From Sipunculus nudus (lineage: Eukaryota > Annelida > Sipuncula > Golfingiida > Sipunculidae): 64,000 nucleotides of DNA. Below the pieces are notes generated by a model. It did no database searches, had not been told where the DNA came from, and saw only the letters and a list, made by a program, of their open reading frames with translations. Both the position numbers and the translations under genes were made by a program. Position 1 is the stretch's first letter; each line of letters begins with the position of its first letter. The stretch lies in NCBI GenBank assembly GCA_026874595.1, contig CM049306.1:21323019-21387018 (forward strand), written 5' to 3'. Shown piece by piece: positions 36,911 through 50,039 of this stretch.

Positions 36911-37256
36911 AACAATATCATGTCTCTTAACATTATTTAATTTATTTTAGAACTTTTGATAATGTTATTATTAATATTTTATTAGGACTTCTACTGATGT
37001 AGTTTTAGATTACAAGGAGCTTTAGACGTGCCGAGAAACAACATTGCATGCAGTTGTGTGAACCTAGCGTAAAGATGGTGGTTCGGGGGAAAAGATCCTC
37101 TTAGGTCGGATATCCCCTACCTTTTGATATTCATTTCCAACAGTTATATTATAGCTCTTGCTAATATTGTAAGTAGTGTTATTGATGTTGTTGTAATCAT
37201 TATTATACGTTCTGCTTGAAGTGATAGTTACGTTAATGTCGTTATTTTTATTTTAA

Positions 37257-37460
37257 TGTTCTTGGGTTTCTTGTTGTAATTCTTAATATTATAATTTTTA
37301 TTATATCATCTAATCAACTGTGATCGGATGTTTCTTGAATAAAAATTAATAAAATTTTATGTTCTTGGGTTTGTTATTGTAATTCTTAATATTATAATTT
37401 TTATTATATCATCTAATCAACTCTGATCGGATGTTTCTTGAATAAAAATTATTAAAATTT
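37257..37460 (+). repeat. 103-bp tandem duplication
   Basis: Two units starting TGTTCTTGGGTTT at 37257 and 37360, differing at only a few positions (for example CTGTGATC versus CTCTGATC). A recent local duplication in AT-rich DNA. Confidence 0.95.
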
Positions 37461-38771
37461 CATCACTTATATTTTCCATTCCCACAAAGCGTTTCTATGC
37501 ACATAGCTCTCCGACAAAAACACGCATATTTTATAATATATACAGACGAGCTGACATGACTTAAATAAAAACAAGTTGGCAGCGATGCGATACAGATTTA
37601 GTGGGATGTTTGGTCGCCTGAAAAAACTATGCTCCGAAATGTTAATTGATATAGCAGGGCCTGGAATTTTTAGCCTGGCGGTGAATCAGACGGTACACGT
37701 AAGTCAGTATGTCATTATTTCTTTTTTACTTGCAGAATATATCAAACTCCGTGTGTTTAAAAGTTATGATGAGAGAAATCCTGTGTTTTCATGTTTTATT
37801 AGAAATAAATACACTGCATCGCTATAACATTTATTACTTACATATTTCACACCCTTTTCTATATTATAAGTCCATGGCCTGTTGCCTGTTCCATCAGGTT
37901 AAAGATGGCTGTACTACAGTCATAAAATAAGAAAGACCAAGCTTGCTGGAGTTTATGATTTATATACACGGGGGTGCTACGTACCTACTCTCAATCAAGA
38001 CCTCAGGCTTTTTTGGTGATATCTTTACATTTATCAAGACTCATACACTCAAACATTACAACATGTTCAGTAGTACCTATAAACCATCAATAAACACAAT
38101 TGATTCTGTCAATAAAATATGCTGTAGTAAGACTTGGAATAAAAATTTGTCTTAATCATTGCTTATTAAATAACAAATTATCGTGAGACTTGTTATTCCT
38201 CTGACCTGTGCAGCAAATAGTTCACACGTTTCTGTTGTTGTTATTTATGAATATCAAAATATTTTAGTCTGTCATCATAACATTAAAGAGCCATCTGTCG
38301 TATTTGGGATGTAAATAAACTTGTCTTCTAGTACAACATATTAAACGAGTAGAATAAGCTAGTATAGTTAATTAAGTCCTGCCTCTATCCTTGTACAGGA
38401 AATATTGCCAAATGAAACAAATCACAGTCTACGTGTCACGTCCGTATAAGTTCCATAAATAAATCATAGAATAAATAAAACAGACATAAAAATGCAATGA
38501 AAACAACGTACAAATATGATTAAAAGCTCGGGCTAAATAATAAGATAAACTAGAGATCTGCATATGTCAAGAAATAGGGCGAACCTCAGGTGGTCTTTCA
38601 AGATTACACCCTTGACACCCTTGAGTCGCTGACGGGGATGGAAACAGGGATTTTTCAGACCCGCAAAATAGTCTACTATTTTACTCACTATTATCTTAAA
38701 TTATCTGTTACACAACAAATTATGTAAGCCTTAAGAATGGATTGTTAAGAAGACAGTTATTATTTTCAATA
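37461..38771. other. non-coding DNA, nothing recognised
   Basis: Three short plus-strand ORFs (60-83 codons) with no family motif or clear splice context. Confidence 0.4.
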
Positions 38772-38950
38772 TACAGTGGAACCTGTCTGAGAGGCTACCT
38801 GTCTAAAAAGGCCCCTTGTCCATTAAGACCACCCTTGAGTGAACCTAGCATTCATATTAGTTAAAACTGACCTATCTAAAAAGACCACCTGTGCATTAAG
38901 ACCTTTTTGGCTAGTCCAATGGGTGCTCTTATTACACAGGTTTCACTGTA
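38772..38950. mobile_element. 179-bp MITE with 15-bp terminal inverted repeats
   Basis: TACAGTGGAACCTGT (38772-38786) and ACAGGTTTCACTGTA (38936-38950) are inverted with 14 of 15 identical. The interior repeats the phrase CTaTCTAAAAAGaCCaCcTGT.CATTAAGACC twice. Too small to encode anything. A probable TA target site is included in the termini, suggesting a Tc1/mariner-type origin. The class assignment is inference. Confidence 0.75.
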
Positions 38951-40037
38951 ATTTTTATGCAGTCTGATATTTACTTCAATATAAAAGATTCACTTTAAAA
39001 AACAAACATATAAAGTTTATTCGTCATATTCTCAGCTACATCCTTAATGTCACGGAGAACGGTAGCTCATTTTAAATGAATCCCGGGATACTTTGATGTT
39101 ATTAGGCCTACGTTAACGCCAGTAGTCAAGAACGGCATCGATGAACAGAGGACGTGGGCCCAGTCCCGGCGTCGTTTTAAAGTCAAGAGCTTCTTAAAAC
39201 ACGAAGCCAATGGTCTGACTGTAGTTATTTTGCAGGAGGAATTCATCTCGAAATGTGAATTCGTTAAACACTTACATCTGACCGTAAGACCGTTAAGACG
39301 AGGAAGTCAGTCATCTCCCGTAAAGAATCAACTACTGCCCGATGTAAACACAGCTATATGAACTACTATTACGGCACTTAACCGGGAAAGATAACAGTCT
39401 GGTTTCGTGAGCCTGGATTGATCCTGAACGGTTCAACAATGTAGACTGAACATATCCTAAAATATGACCTGTCGGGCGTTGATCCAATGAAAAGAAAAGC
39501 GACGTGCCAATTTAAAAGGAGAAACAGCACATTTTGTGTTTGTGTGATCATTTCGCTGCAAAGTCATTATGGTGAGGTCATGGCGAGCGTATTGCTTTCC
39601 TGCAATAACCTTCATTTAGTGAGTTAAGGTTTATCATTTACCTGAGTCCTTATATAGTTTCCAGAACACGCTCCTAGATGACAAAGGCATTGTCGTTTTC
39701 TGCACTAGCGGCAGTACAACGTATGCATCTTTCAAAACCACTGATTGCTGCAGGTTTGCGAATGGGACCCCAAACCCATCAGCTACGTCATATCAGCGGT
39801 TATGGGAGTAACTGCTGGGACTAACAGGCTCGTCTTGTCTCAATTCCCTGGTGTCAGATTGCACATATACTTACTCTGGCGTTATGACCTTAACATAAAC
39901 TGAGAATCCTTCGCGTAGCGTGGTCTTCTGATCACCTCTTTTGCCATGCATTTGGTGCCTACTTTTGTAAAATAAATTAAATTTTCCTACAATTACCACC
40001 TGGTGCATCCTCTACAATGGATCAAGTTAGGATGCAA

Positions 40038-40071
<34 letters not shown>

Positions 40072-41007
40072 TGACGGGGCCGGATCCACTGTATGCAAAA
40101 GTTTGCGTTAGTGGTTCATAATTATAATTTGGTATAGCAAGGAGGGGATTAAATAGACTTGAGATTTACTATAACGAAGGATTTGGGGGGGGGGGGGTAG
40201 GGGTAGGGGATGGAGCAGAATGACGTCATAATTCAATCACTCGATTAATAGTTTTGTCATATTTTCCTAATAGGATTTTCCATATGTTCATTGCCTCATT
40301 GAACTGTCATAAATGATAGTTTAATCCATAAATCAAAAGTGAATTTTTAATTATGATGTGCTGTAAACTGAGAAAAAGTTCATTTTTGTATGATGAAACA
40401 CAGGGTTCAGAGAATTAGGTAGGAATTAGGGAAATTATGATATTCTGGGAGAGGGATTGTCTCCTGGAGGGGGATGATTCTGTCGGTATTCTCCTGTGGA
40501 TGTGTCCCTCACATGCTCAAACGTCCGTTACAGAGGCATTATATAAAATTTTCTTGACACAAATTACCTAGAGTTCATTTATATGTACGCACAGAAAGCC
40601 AGAAATCGCATACATTCTAAAGAAAATGTAGGTGAATAGCGGACTTTATGTGAATACGAGTCTATGTGCCATAAACGCCGAAAGAATCTTTGATGTCACC
40701 TGTATGTTTTATTGCCTAAAATTATGTATTTCTCTTTACACATCTATATCGAAAAATAAAATGCTTCCAATCAAGTGCAATAAGCTGTGATTTAGCTGTA
40801 GACAGGCACTTACAAAAAAACGAAACACGTGGCCCTGCGCGTGCACTCAATGTTCCCCGGCACTCTGTCACTAATGTTACCTGGTAAATTACACGGGAAC
40901 CCATATGTCAGTCGGAACATCGCACGGCACGAAACAACACCTGACTATTAACAAGGGATCAGGCAAGTGCAACAAAGTCTACGCTACGGACATAAAGTTG
41001 AAATGTT
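38951..41007. other. non-coding DNA with homopolymer tracts
   Basis: Contains an A-rich run at about 40037-40066 and a 13-nt G run at 40185-40197. No gene recognised. Confidence 0.45.
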
Positions 41008-41847
41008 GACAGGTTTGGTGGCCTCGCAGGGTTTTTTACTACATGTAGAGTAGATTTAAAGACCAAAGCTGTTTTAGAGACCACGTCATCAGCGCCAAAT
41101 ACTCACACGGTTTCTTCTTTGATCCAGAAGAAAGTTGCTATTTCTCATATAGTTGCAAGGGATAAATTGTGTATTTTCCCCGAAGAGTCTTCTGATGTTC
41201 ATTTAGTTTGACTTCATCCAGTATGTACTGCGATACTGTTTCGTAGGAGCAGTGTTAGAGTGGTTCCCACTCTTAAAGGTACAGATTTTGATTTTTATTT
41301 AATTATAAACGTTTGCAGTATATAAATAAAATGTTGCACGAGTTAAAACGTACATTTTTTGTTAGAGTATTCGTATATGGGTTAGTTAAAAGAAACCGTT
41401 GTACCATCAATTTAAATTGTCTAAATCTATAATCAAAGGTAGTTTCTTGGGAACATATGCAACGTAGACCAGATATGTATCGTGACAGGTTTGGTGGCCT
41501 CGCAGGGTTTTTTACTACATGTAGAGTAGATTTAAAGACCAAAGCTGTTTTAGAGACCACGTCATCAACGCCAAATACTCACACGGTTTCTTCTTTGATC
41601 CAGAAGAAAGTCGCTATTTCTCAAATAGTTGCAAGGGATAAATTGTGTATTTTCCCCGAAGAGTCTTCTGATGTTCATTTAGTTTGACTTCATCCAGTAT
41701 GTACTGCGATACTGTTTCGTAGGAGCAGTGTTAGAGTGGTTCCCACTCTTAAAGGTACAGATTTTGATTTTTATTTAATTATAAACGCTCGCGAATGGGC
41801 GAGCACTATCGCCAGGATGTGGTGAATTCATGATATATGAAAAATAC

Positions 41848-41899
<52 letters not shown>

Positions 41900-42115
41900 A
41901 CTTTCTAAAGAATAAAGACAGGAAAACATCATAAAGATAACGTTTGCAGTATATAAATAAAATGTTGCACGAGTCAAAACGTACATTTTGTGTTAGAGTA
42001 TTCGTATATGGGTTAGTTAAAAGAAACCGTTGTACCATCAATTTAAATTGTCTAAATCTATAATCAAAGGTAGTTTCTTGGGAACACATTGAACGTAGAC
42101 CAGATATGTATCGTG
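41008..42115 (+). repeat. about 476-bp tandem duplication, second copy split by an insertion
   Basis: Unit 1 spans about 41008-41484. Unit 2 runs from about 41485 to 41787 and resumes at 41939-42115. Both begin GACAGGTTTGGTGGCCTCGC and are almost identical. Each contains an open frame of about 66 codons ending at the same TGA (DRFGGLAGFFTTCRVDL, then PEESSDVHLV), preceded by AG-ending sequence that could act as a splice acceptor. That may be a duplicated terminal exon or merely a frame that the duplication preserved. Confidence 0.9.
41788..41938. mobile_element. 151-bp insertion in the second tandem unit
   Basis: Comparison with unit 1 shows an extra 151 bp flanked by AACG on both sides (41784-41787 and 41939-41942), consistent with a 4-bp target duplication. 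It starts with a hairpin, CTCGC-GAATGG-GCGAG, and contains (TA)n at 41854-41894. No terminal inverted repeats. The class is unknown. Confidence 0.65.
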
Positions 42116-43233
42116 AAAGTACACAATATAATGAAGTATATGGAATATAGACTGAAGTTATACGCTATCAAATTGCCCAGTGGTTGACCTAAAGTCGGTG
42201 GTGCAACAGACGGACAGACGACCCGTCCGAAATAAACACAGAAACTTTGCCAGAGATTGAGACAGAGAGGAACAGAGATAGACAGAAGGAGAGAGACAGA
42301 CAGCTGCTAGTCAGCGGACAGTCATGTAGATATGTAACATCCATATAACAGTGGACAGTGCCATTATTGATTTTCGGGACGCCATTTCAGAAGATCTAAA
42401 ACTCAGGCTACTTGAAGTAAAACTTAGCATGAGTAATTCACAAAATTAAAAACAGATGCTGTTGGAACTCCTTTCTCAAGACTACATGTTTCCTTGTTTA
42501 TGATAAATTAATAAAATAAGATGATAAACACGTCAAATAGTAATACTTGTATTCTATAAATGTCAAGTTAAATGGCATAAAAGAATAAAAGATATACATA
42601 CGAAGTAAACTTAATATACTGGATGAATTTTAGCATGTTATAAATTGCAGATAGCGTGTATACACATTAATATTTGAAACCTTACATATCAGTAAAGGCG
42701 AAAATCAAATGCTTTTCCGTTATTTCAAAAAGTTGCAAAAGAGTTACATTTTGCTTGTACAGTGATTAAGGATAGTTGTGCCATTATTTTCATTTTGCAA
42801 ACTTTCCATGTACAAGAAATCAACTTTAAAAGTAGTTAGCCGAGAATATTTTATGATTTTTTTTGTACGGTTGTTCTTTTCTCAAAAATATACTGAATAG
42901 GAAAAGAATATGACGCATGTAGTCAACAAAAAAAAAAAAATGATTAAAACCGACTTCAAGTCGTCTGCATCTTATGGAATACCAAGTTACACGTGTCTCA
43001 GCGACAAATTAGGGTTTTTAGCAGTTTTTGCTGTTGAATGGCCACGTTGTGGGAGACAGACGACTAGAAACAGGTTTCTATATGTCACGTCTGAGATTAG
43101 ATTAGGGAGGCAGCCACAGCGTGATGAGCAATTCTCCGTCAAAATGAAACCGACAGAGGAAATCTAAATATATTCCTAATGTCAAAACATGTAATCGAAG
43201 TACAATTAGACTTTCATTTTATCATTTCTGACG

Positions 43234-43286
<53 letters not shown>

Positions 43287-46186
43287 TTATATATATATAT
43301 ATATATCCCGAATTTTGTCAGGACTTAACAAACTTGCAATCTTAAAATATTTAAAATATTCAATATAAATAGTGATCTTTGAAAATGTTATTATTTTTGG
43401 TCTACATTTTTTAACCGTTCCAGGGCCGCATTTTTATATGACACTAGCCATTGCAGAAGGTACCGTCAATATTATATTGTAGCCATGTGACGAGAAAATA
43501 GCAATCGGAGAGCTCATTACTTCACCAATTCACTGACTGGTTCCATAAGCAATTATTCCTTGTCCCATGGCCCCCACATTCTCGAGATCGGATCGAAATT
43601 CATTTAGGATCGATGAAGATATTGTGTTGACAAAAGACCGGTATGAGACAGACAAGAGTTAGAGCATAACCTTTGCCAACAACTTTGGTTGGAAATATAA
43701 CCAGTGATAGAGTCCAATATGGATGACCATGGCAGGAAAAGATCAGTGTCGGTTGTATGGACTGTTTTTCTGTATGCATATATAGGGGGATGTGGGTTCG
43801 ACTCTGATAAAATCAGGTGCCTTCAGACGAGTGTAATTAGCACGTTTATCGGACTGCAATGTTTCTCCATATACTCAGCCGTGGACGTGAATATATATGT
43901 TACAAAGGGAGTGGAAATGATGGGCTCTGAGATAGTCTATGTTAGTCTTTCAGATATGGAAAAGTGTCAATGTTAAAGTCAGATATGCTTGGCCCACATT
44001 AACGATACATGCCGCGCCATCGTAATGTCTCGGAAGAGTCAAAAGGTTTTGTGTATGTTTCCGTATTTCCATAATATAACTTAAATATATGTTCTGAGAC
44101 TAGGTATGTGCATATTCCGAAAGGTAAAACTGTCCTTTACAATGTGGTGTATGAAAACTTTGTGATTTCCCAAAACTTTTTATTTTAAATCGATGTTCAT
44201 CAGTCATAAAATATTAAAAATCAAACAGTGCTCTATGGAAAAATAGGAATATGTTCACAACCCCATAACTTGCAAGATGAGTGTTAACAATTTTCCCTCA
44301 AAAACGTTCGTTAACGGTAAATTTAAAAATGTACTTTACTCATGCATATTACAAACTTAAGTAAAAATACTTAAGTATTATAATCTGAATTATGACAGTT
44401 AAACACTCCTGGGGGTTAACATATATATTTTAGCATTATGACCAGAGTCATTAGTTCAATACAACAGGGCTGAGAAGAAACGAACACTGCCGGAAAATTA
44501 AGTAACATCATCAGTGTTTCACCGTATTTACACACAGTAAACAAGATTTTAGAAAACATGGAAATGTTCATCAATGAAAAGTAACAAAATTCAGTGGCTA
44601 CATACATTAGAAATGTGTTTCTGACATGACCTGTTTACTTATTGTTAACTCCCAGTGGTCAATACAGGAGTTGTAATTCAATCTGGTCCATTCTACTCCA
44701 TATCTGACAGGACTTCTGTCTTATAGGTCGGCTAATGTGCGTGTTCCGGAAGTCATCAGTCTGAAGCTCGGGTCTTTGGCATGTTGGTACTAGCGCATGT
44801 ATCTTGGAATTAGGTTACTTCAGCAGCCTTGTACGCCGCACGGCCATTATATCCTTTGTACATAGGAACTGTCCATAATATATTTATAGCTTGATATAAT
44901 GATTTTAAAAGTACTGAATCACTTGGCACAATGTGTATAGCGAAACCACCCTGGTTTACTATATGATTTAAACTTTTTACCTGTTTTATGTATTTATTTA
45001 GTTATGTGTGATGATGAATACAATCCTTGTGTTCTTGATAACTATAACAAGACTGTGTGGGCGAAGCTACGATATTACGCATGCGCGAAAACTTGTAATA
45101 AAAGAAGAAAGATATACATGTCATGAATCAGAAGATTTGTTTACTGCTGGGCTCCATCTTGATTTATGATAGTAGTGTATAACGACATGTTTGTGCATTC
45201 TTTTGTGCAACTGATCGTGTCCGGCACAAGTTCATTTTCACTATTTCACAAAGAAACCTTGGCAGATATTTTTTTGTTTACAAGAGAGAAAAATGACCTA
45301 ATATACATAGTAAAAGAATGGATATATTAAACGATCTCACACATTTCAAGGAAAGTACTCTTTAAAATAACCTGATTTCAACATTACCTGTGCAAATAAA
45401 AAAAAAAGAAATTTTCTTTTCAGGTTCTATCATATGAATCCTGGATATGATTTGAAACCATGGTCAGACGTTGCATATGAATCTGAGGAATACACAACAT
45501 CAATTTTCAATTCCATCTTCTAGTGTAGACTGTACTTCAGATTAAAAAGTATGATGTTAAATCTGATTAATTATGGATAAACATGTCTACTCAGCAGGTA
45601 TTTAGGGTTGCAGCCCGTAAAGGTTCGAATTCACAGGTTAAAATGTCAGATACCTATTGCTAACATTTGCCCCTTTCTGTTTTGATCCTCTAAAATGTTT
45701 TTTATAAAAAGCGACTTTGCTTTGATGCAATAGAACACATGAACTGGGCTTCTTCTAACTAGAGTGGCATTCAAGATAAACTTGTTTCAGATCACTAAGC
45801 CACATAAAAATTCTTCCAGGGAATTGTTCATGATTTGTCGCAGATCTTATGCATGGTGACTAGTCACTATTGCTTCGATTTCTTCAAAGAAATTATTAAT
45901 AATTGGTGCCTACTGTACCTTTGCAATTCAAAACCTGGAGAAAAGAATACGATTTTACTTATTGTTGAATGCTGAATGCATTCGTAACAGCCCAATGACA
46001 GTTAAAAAAGAAACAATAAAATTGTGACAGGTTAAAAAATTATTTTTTTTAAACAAAAAAGCAGGGCAATATTAAAAGGAGCACTTGGTAGCGAATGAAA
46101 CCTCTGTATGTCCCTCTGTCAGCATATAATTTTCCGTTTTTACTCTAATGTTATCACATAACACTGTTTAATTGCATTATTCTGAC
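42116..46186. other. non-coding DNA with TA microsatellite
   Basis: A (TA)n tract at 43236-43307. ORFs at 42910-43167 and 43704-43976 (+) have no recognisable domain. A lone B-box-like GGTTCGACTCT at about 43796 lacks an A box. Nothing else was identified over these 4 kb. Confidence 0.4.
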
Positions 46187-46328
46187 TACTGTAAAACCTC
46201 GTTATTTCGACCCCCATCGGAACCTTGATTAAGTGGTCGCCTAAGCGAGGTATGTTAAAAGCTCAAAAAGTGGTCGTTGTTTCTCGGTGATCGCTGAACT
46301 GAGGTGGTCATTAGGCGAGATTTTACTT
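46187..46328. mobile_element. small TIR element or SINE-like repeat
   Basis: Starts TACTGTAAAACCTCGTTATT and ends with GGCGAGATTTTACTT, an imperfect inverted match. Internal GGTCGCCTAAGCGAGGT and GTGGTCATTAGGCGAG phrases also mirror each other. A related but not identical layout occurs at 38772-38950. Confidence 0.5.
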
Positions 46329-46573
46329 TATATTGAAACACCACTCGACCAGTTCGGTCGAAAATGCGAATGATTATCATTATTTTTTATTGATCCTAGA
46401 GAGCCACACCAGCATGCCATGTATAAAAGATAATTCATGTGCGTATGTGACCTGTACCAGGCATGTATTACGTTGAACAACCCTTTAACGTTTACTCCGC
46501 TTAAGCCGGTAACGGTTATATTAACTATTAAATCAATTCCTACGCACCCACGAGACTGCTAAGCGAATAAAAA

Positions 46574-46661
46574 TACACTTTCTAACAGACACGTACAATA
46601 TTAATGCAGCGTATATGTACACTTTCTAACAGACACATACAATATTAATGTAGCTTATATG
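46574..46661 (+). repeat. 44-bp tandem duplication
   Basis: TACACTTTCTAACAGACAC starts at 46574 and again at 46618, each followed by GTACAATATTAATG or a one-base variant. Confidence 0.9.
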
Positions 46662-49278
46662 ACCTACGATGGAATACATTTTGTGAGAATATTCGGAATT
46701 CCATAACTGTTCAGTTCCATGCATTTCACCTGGCTACTGTCATTTTAGATTTATCATTGTCTAATATTCCAAATAATCTGATGGTGAAGATTTATTTACA
46801 GGCTGAAAATCTTATTAATCTTATTTGTGGGTGCTTAAATAAATTAACTGACTTATACTTGGAATAGTCAATATTTATTTATACGGCATGAGACTATCTT
46901 TGACCACTCTTTGTGAAATGCGCATTACACAAGGGAACTTTTACAAAATGACACCCATATAATACGCTTATATTTGTTTTGCCTAAGAGACGGGACCGAA
47001 AAAGGAACTAACCGACTGTTCAGTGATAATGTTAATCACCATTGTACGAATTCCATGGATGATGCGTTCAATTTGAAATATGGTGAACACATCTAATGTA
47101 ATGACTATCAAACTGATGGTTCTAAACCAGATATGTTTTGAGGTACATGCAGATGATATCATAGTCACCTGATACTTTGAAATGCTTGTGTAATGTGACA
47201 CATTTTTATCTTCTATTTATCAGGATAAGCCACTTATTTTCCGTACTTCAAAGAAACGTTATTTTGGTATATTTATTTCATATTGAAATATCCCCATTGA
47301 ATAATCCCCACTCTATGCCCTGTGATCACATTTAAACTTAGTTGCTAATGAACTCGATGTGAAAAAAAAAGATAAAGAACAACTACAAGGAAAGATAAAC
47401 AGGACAAAGATGTAAGACTGAAGTATTGAATCATTTCTCGCATTTCTACATCTACATTATAATATGTTACTCTCATTTGCAGTATGTGCAAAATATACAC
47501 TAATCGTTACTTATTACTGAATTATTGAACTGAAATATGAAATAAACGAAATTATAAAAAGTGCGTGACATATGTTCATTAACTGGAAGAGTAATTTGCT
47601 TCCTCCATGGGATTTTGTGTTCATACCCATTCATGTGTGTGTTTGTTCACATCATAGCACATGTAGTCATGAACAGAATATCATGATATTTCAGAGCACT
47701 TCGGGGAAAGGGCCAATGAAGAATTGAATAGATTTTAGCGTGGATCCGGATTGTAATCCGGGTTCTGGAACGTCTTAAAAGAATATTAAAAAAAACCATC
47801 CCATGGACCTAGGAATATGTGCTGAATTAGTGAATGTATTGGGAGCTTCCCACAATAGGCACCCCTATCCCTAGGAATCTCTCAATAAAACTTTGAAAAA
47901 GAGAAAGTTTCAAACGGTAATCATGTAGTGAAAGTACATCATCAGTGCGTTTATGCTGTCAATCGTAAACATTAATTACGCAACGTATGTAATAATGTAA
48001 CAGGTGCAAGGCTGAAAATAATTGATACATTTCTTTTTATTTTATAGGAAATATAACAATCGTAATTAACCTATAAAATGAAAGTTGGTCACTACTTTAT
48101 TCACAAAATCGAATGCACACTTAAAAAAAATATCAGATTTGAAATTTTAGTAAAAATAAACGAAAACTATTGATTTTTTATGCTTGTGGCAGCAGTGTAG
48201 GCGAGTGAAACGTGAATTATATATAAAACGCAAATAAAACCAGAAATGTTGCTACCTAAACGAAAAAAATGATTGAAAATATTTTAAGTACATTAATGTT
48301 GGAAACATTGTCTATTCGTCTGGTTTCCGGGACAGACTGAATTAATGAGAATTCATGCTATTTTAAGGAAACTGATTACAGAGAAGCTGTAGAAACGCCA
48401 GAAACAGGGTCTGCAAGTGATATCAAATAAACGAACCCATTTAGTCCAATCAGCCTCAACAAACAAATACCAAAGCTAGGGTTATAACTGGCCCGGTAGA
48501 GTGGAGCCGGTCTGAACTGAGACTCTCAGAATTAGGTATACACTTGGACGGGAATAATTGCAGGGCTAAAGGGAGATATAACATCACCATAAACGAGGCG
48601 ATATGGTACATTGCTTCCTTTTAGCACTATAATGACACTCCGCTTTGGTGTTCTAAGTATCGCCTGTTTGATATCAAATGCGATATCCGTATCTCGGTCA
48701 ATGAGATTTAGAAATTAGATGTACGCAATCGCAAAGTGATCAGTGGAAGTCTCTTACTGGGGGGGGGGGGGGGGGGGGGGGCTGAGCGATAATCGGAGTT
48801 CGCTTATGGAGCTTACGGCGTTGGGAATAAGGTCAAGGTAAAAAAACAAATACCGTATGCAATTCAGGGATCAAGGACTGATATTGTGCCAAAATTTTAA
48901 CTTATGAAAACCGGCCATATAGAACAAATCCAAAACAGAAGAAACAAAAAGAAAAAAAAATGAAATTGATGGTTTTAAACTCAGGGGAACTAAGTAAATT
49001 CGCCTACACATTTTTTGTTTACTCAAATATGAATATAGAAATAAACTCTTCAACCTCGGGGGGGGGGGGGGGGGGGGGCTTTATAATCAGAAACGTGTTC
49101 TGGATGCAGATATATCACTGGATTCCTTTGGACTTTTTCAATACGTCAATAAACACAAGATTAATTGACACTTGCGTCACGGAAACAGGTATATATTTTT
49201 AGTCTCAACTATATCAATTTCTAGTGTCAAATGATATCTTCACAATGCTGTGAGACATATATCCAGCAAATGAGAAAC
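46662..49278. other. non-coding DNA with two very long poly-G tracts
   Basis: G homopolymers at 48759-48781 (23 nt) and 49058-49078 (21 nt), 277 bp apart. No gene recognised. Confidence 0.5.
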
Positions 49279-49641
49279 CTAGGTTCTGAAATACTTTGCA
49301 AGTAAGCTCTGTCTGTCTGCACCAGTGTCATCGCCATTGAATTCATAATTATAATCACCATTATAACCATCATAATCATAATCACCATTATGGGAAAGGA
49401 AGCTGTGTATATGCATACGGAAGTACGTAATGTGACCAGATGCCATCTCTAATCTATACGCAGCGTATTGGCCGTCACCCGGGAAATCATGGCGGGTACA
49501 GCCGGAAGTGAATGACGCCCGGTGAACGTGAGCAGACGACATTTCTATTTCCCGCCAGGAGCAGCACAAACAAAATGATATCAATGAAATGCACCTCATT
49601 GCAAGAACTATCGATTTCCTAATACCGCCATTATTTCCCAT
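49279..49641 (-). CDS. hypothetical secreted protein or first exon
   Basis: A 120-codon ATG-to-stop frame. The N terminus has a moderately hydrophobic stretch with cysteines (IVLAMRCISLISFCLCC, residues 10-26), signal-peptide-like. A polar middle contains CTRHDFPGDGQYAAYRLEMA. Near the C terminus is a Tyr/Asp/Gly repeat (NGDYDYDGYNGDYNYEFNGD) encoded by an imperfect GATTATAATGGT-type tandem. The first two thirds are GC-richer than the surroundings, which supports coding, and an internal GGTGAC could be a splice donor. No family recognised. Confidence 0.35.
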   Translation of the reverse strand: MGNNGGIRKSIVLAMRCISLISFCLCCSWREIEMSSAHVHRASFTSGCTRHDFPGDGQYAAYRLEMASGHITYFRMHIHSFLSHNGDYDYDGYNGDYNYEFNGDDTGADRQSLLAKYFRT

Positions 49642-50039
49642 TGATCATTATTCTTCGTTTTGAGCTAGGGAAATAACATTGGCCCCTCGTACAAAATATT
49701 CAACCTTACTGATTCATAACTTTTTATACAAATGCATTAGATGGTCACCTGTAACAAAAGACCTCTGCACCACAGAAGTCGCTCCCATCAGAGGTTCTCA
49801 ATGCTTTAGTGCTTTCAGGGCAAGGGTGGTGATTTGTGGACGCTTGAAAGCAGATATTTCCATGGTTACGACATCAGCTGTGTAACAGCATTTTTAATGT
49901 GACATTTTGTTGTAGCCTAAATTTCGTGCAATAAGGAACTAAAATATCAACAAATGCTGTAAAAAGCCTTCAGCCAAAAGAACAGTTTTAAATAGGTGGT
50001 AACAGTAACAAGTATGACATATTTGTTCTCAATCCACCA

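Noticed and set aside
43704-43976. 90-codon plus-strand ORF and a B-box-like GGTTCGACTCT at about 43796
   Set aside because: No A box at the right distance, no cloverleaf, and no recognisable protein domain.
45600-45650. GGTTCGAATTC at about 45623 as a tRNA B box
   Set aside because: No A box, no pairing arms and no similarity to the SINE heads elsewhere in the window.
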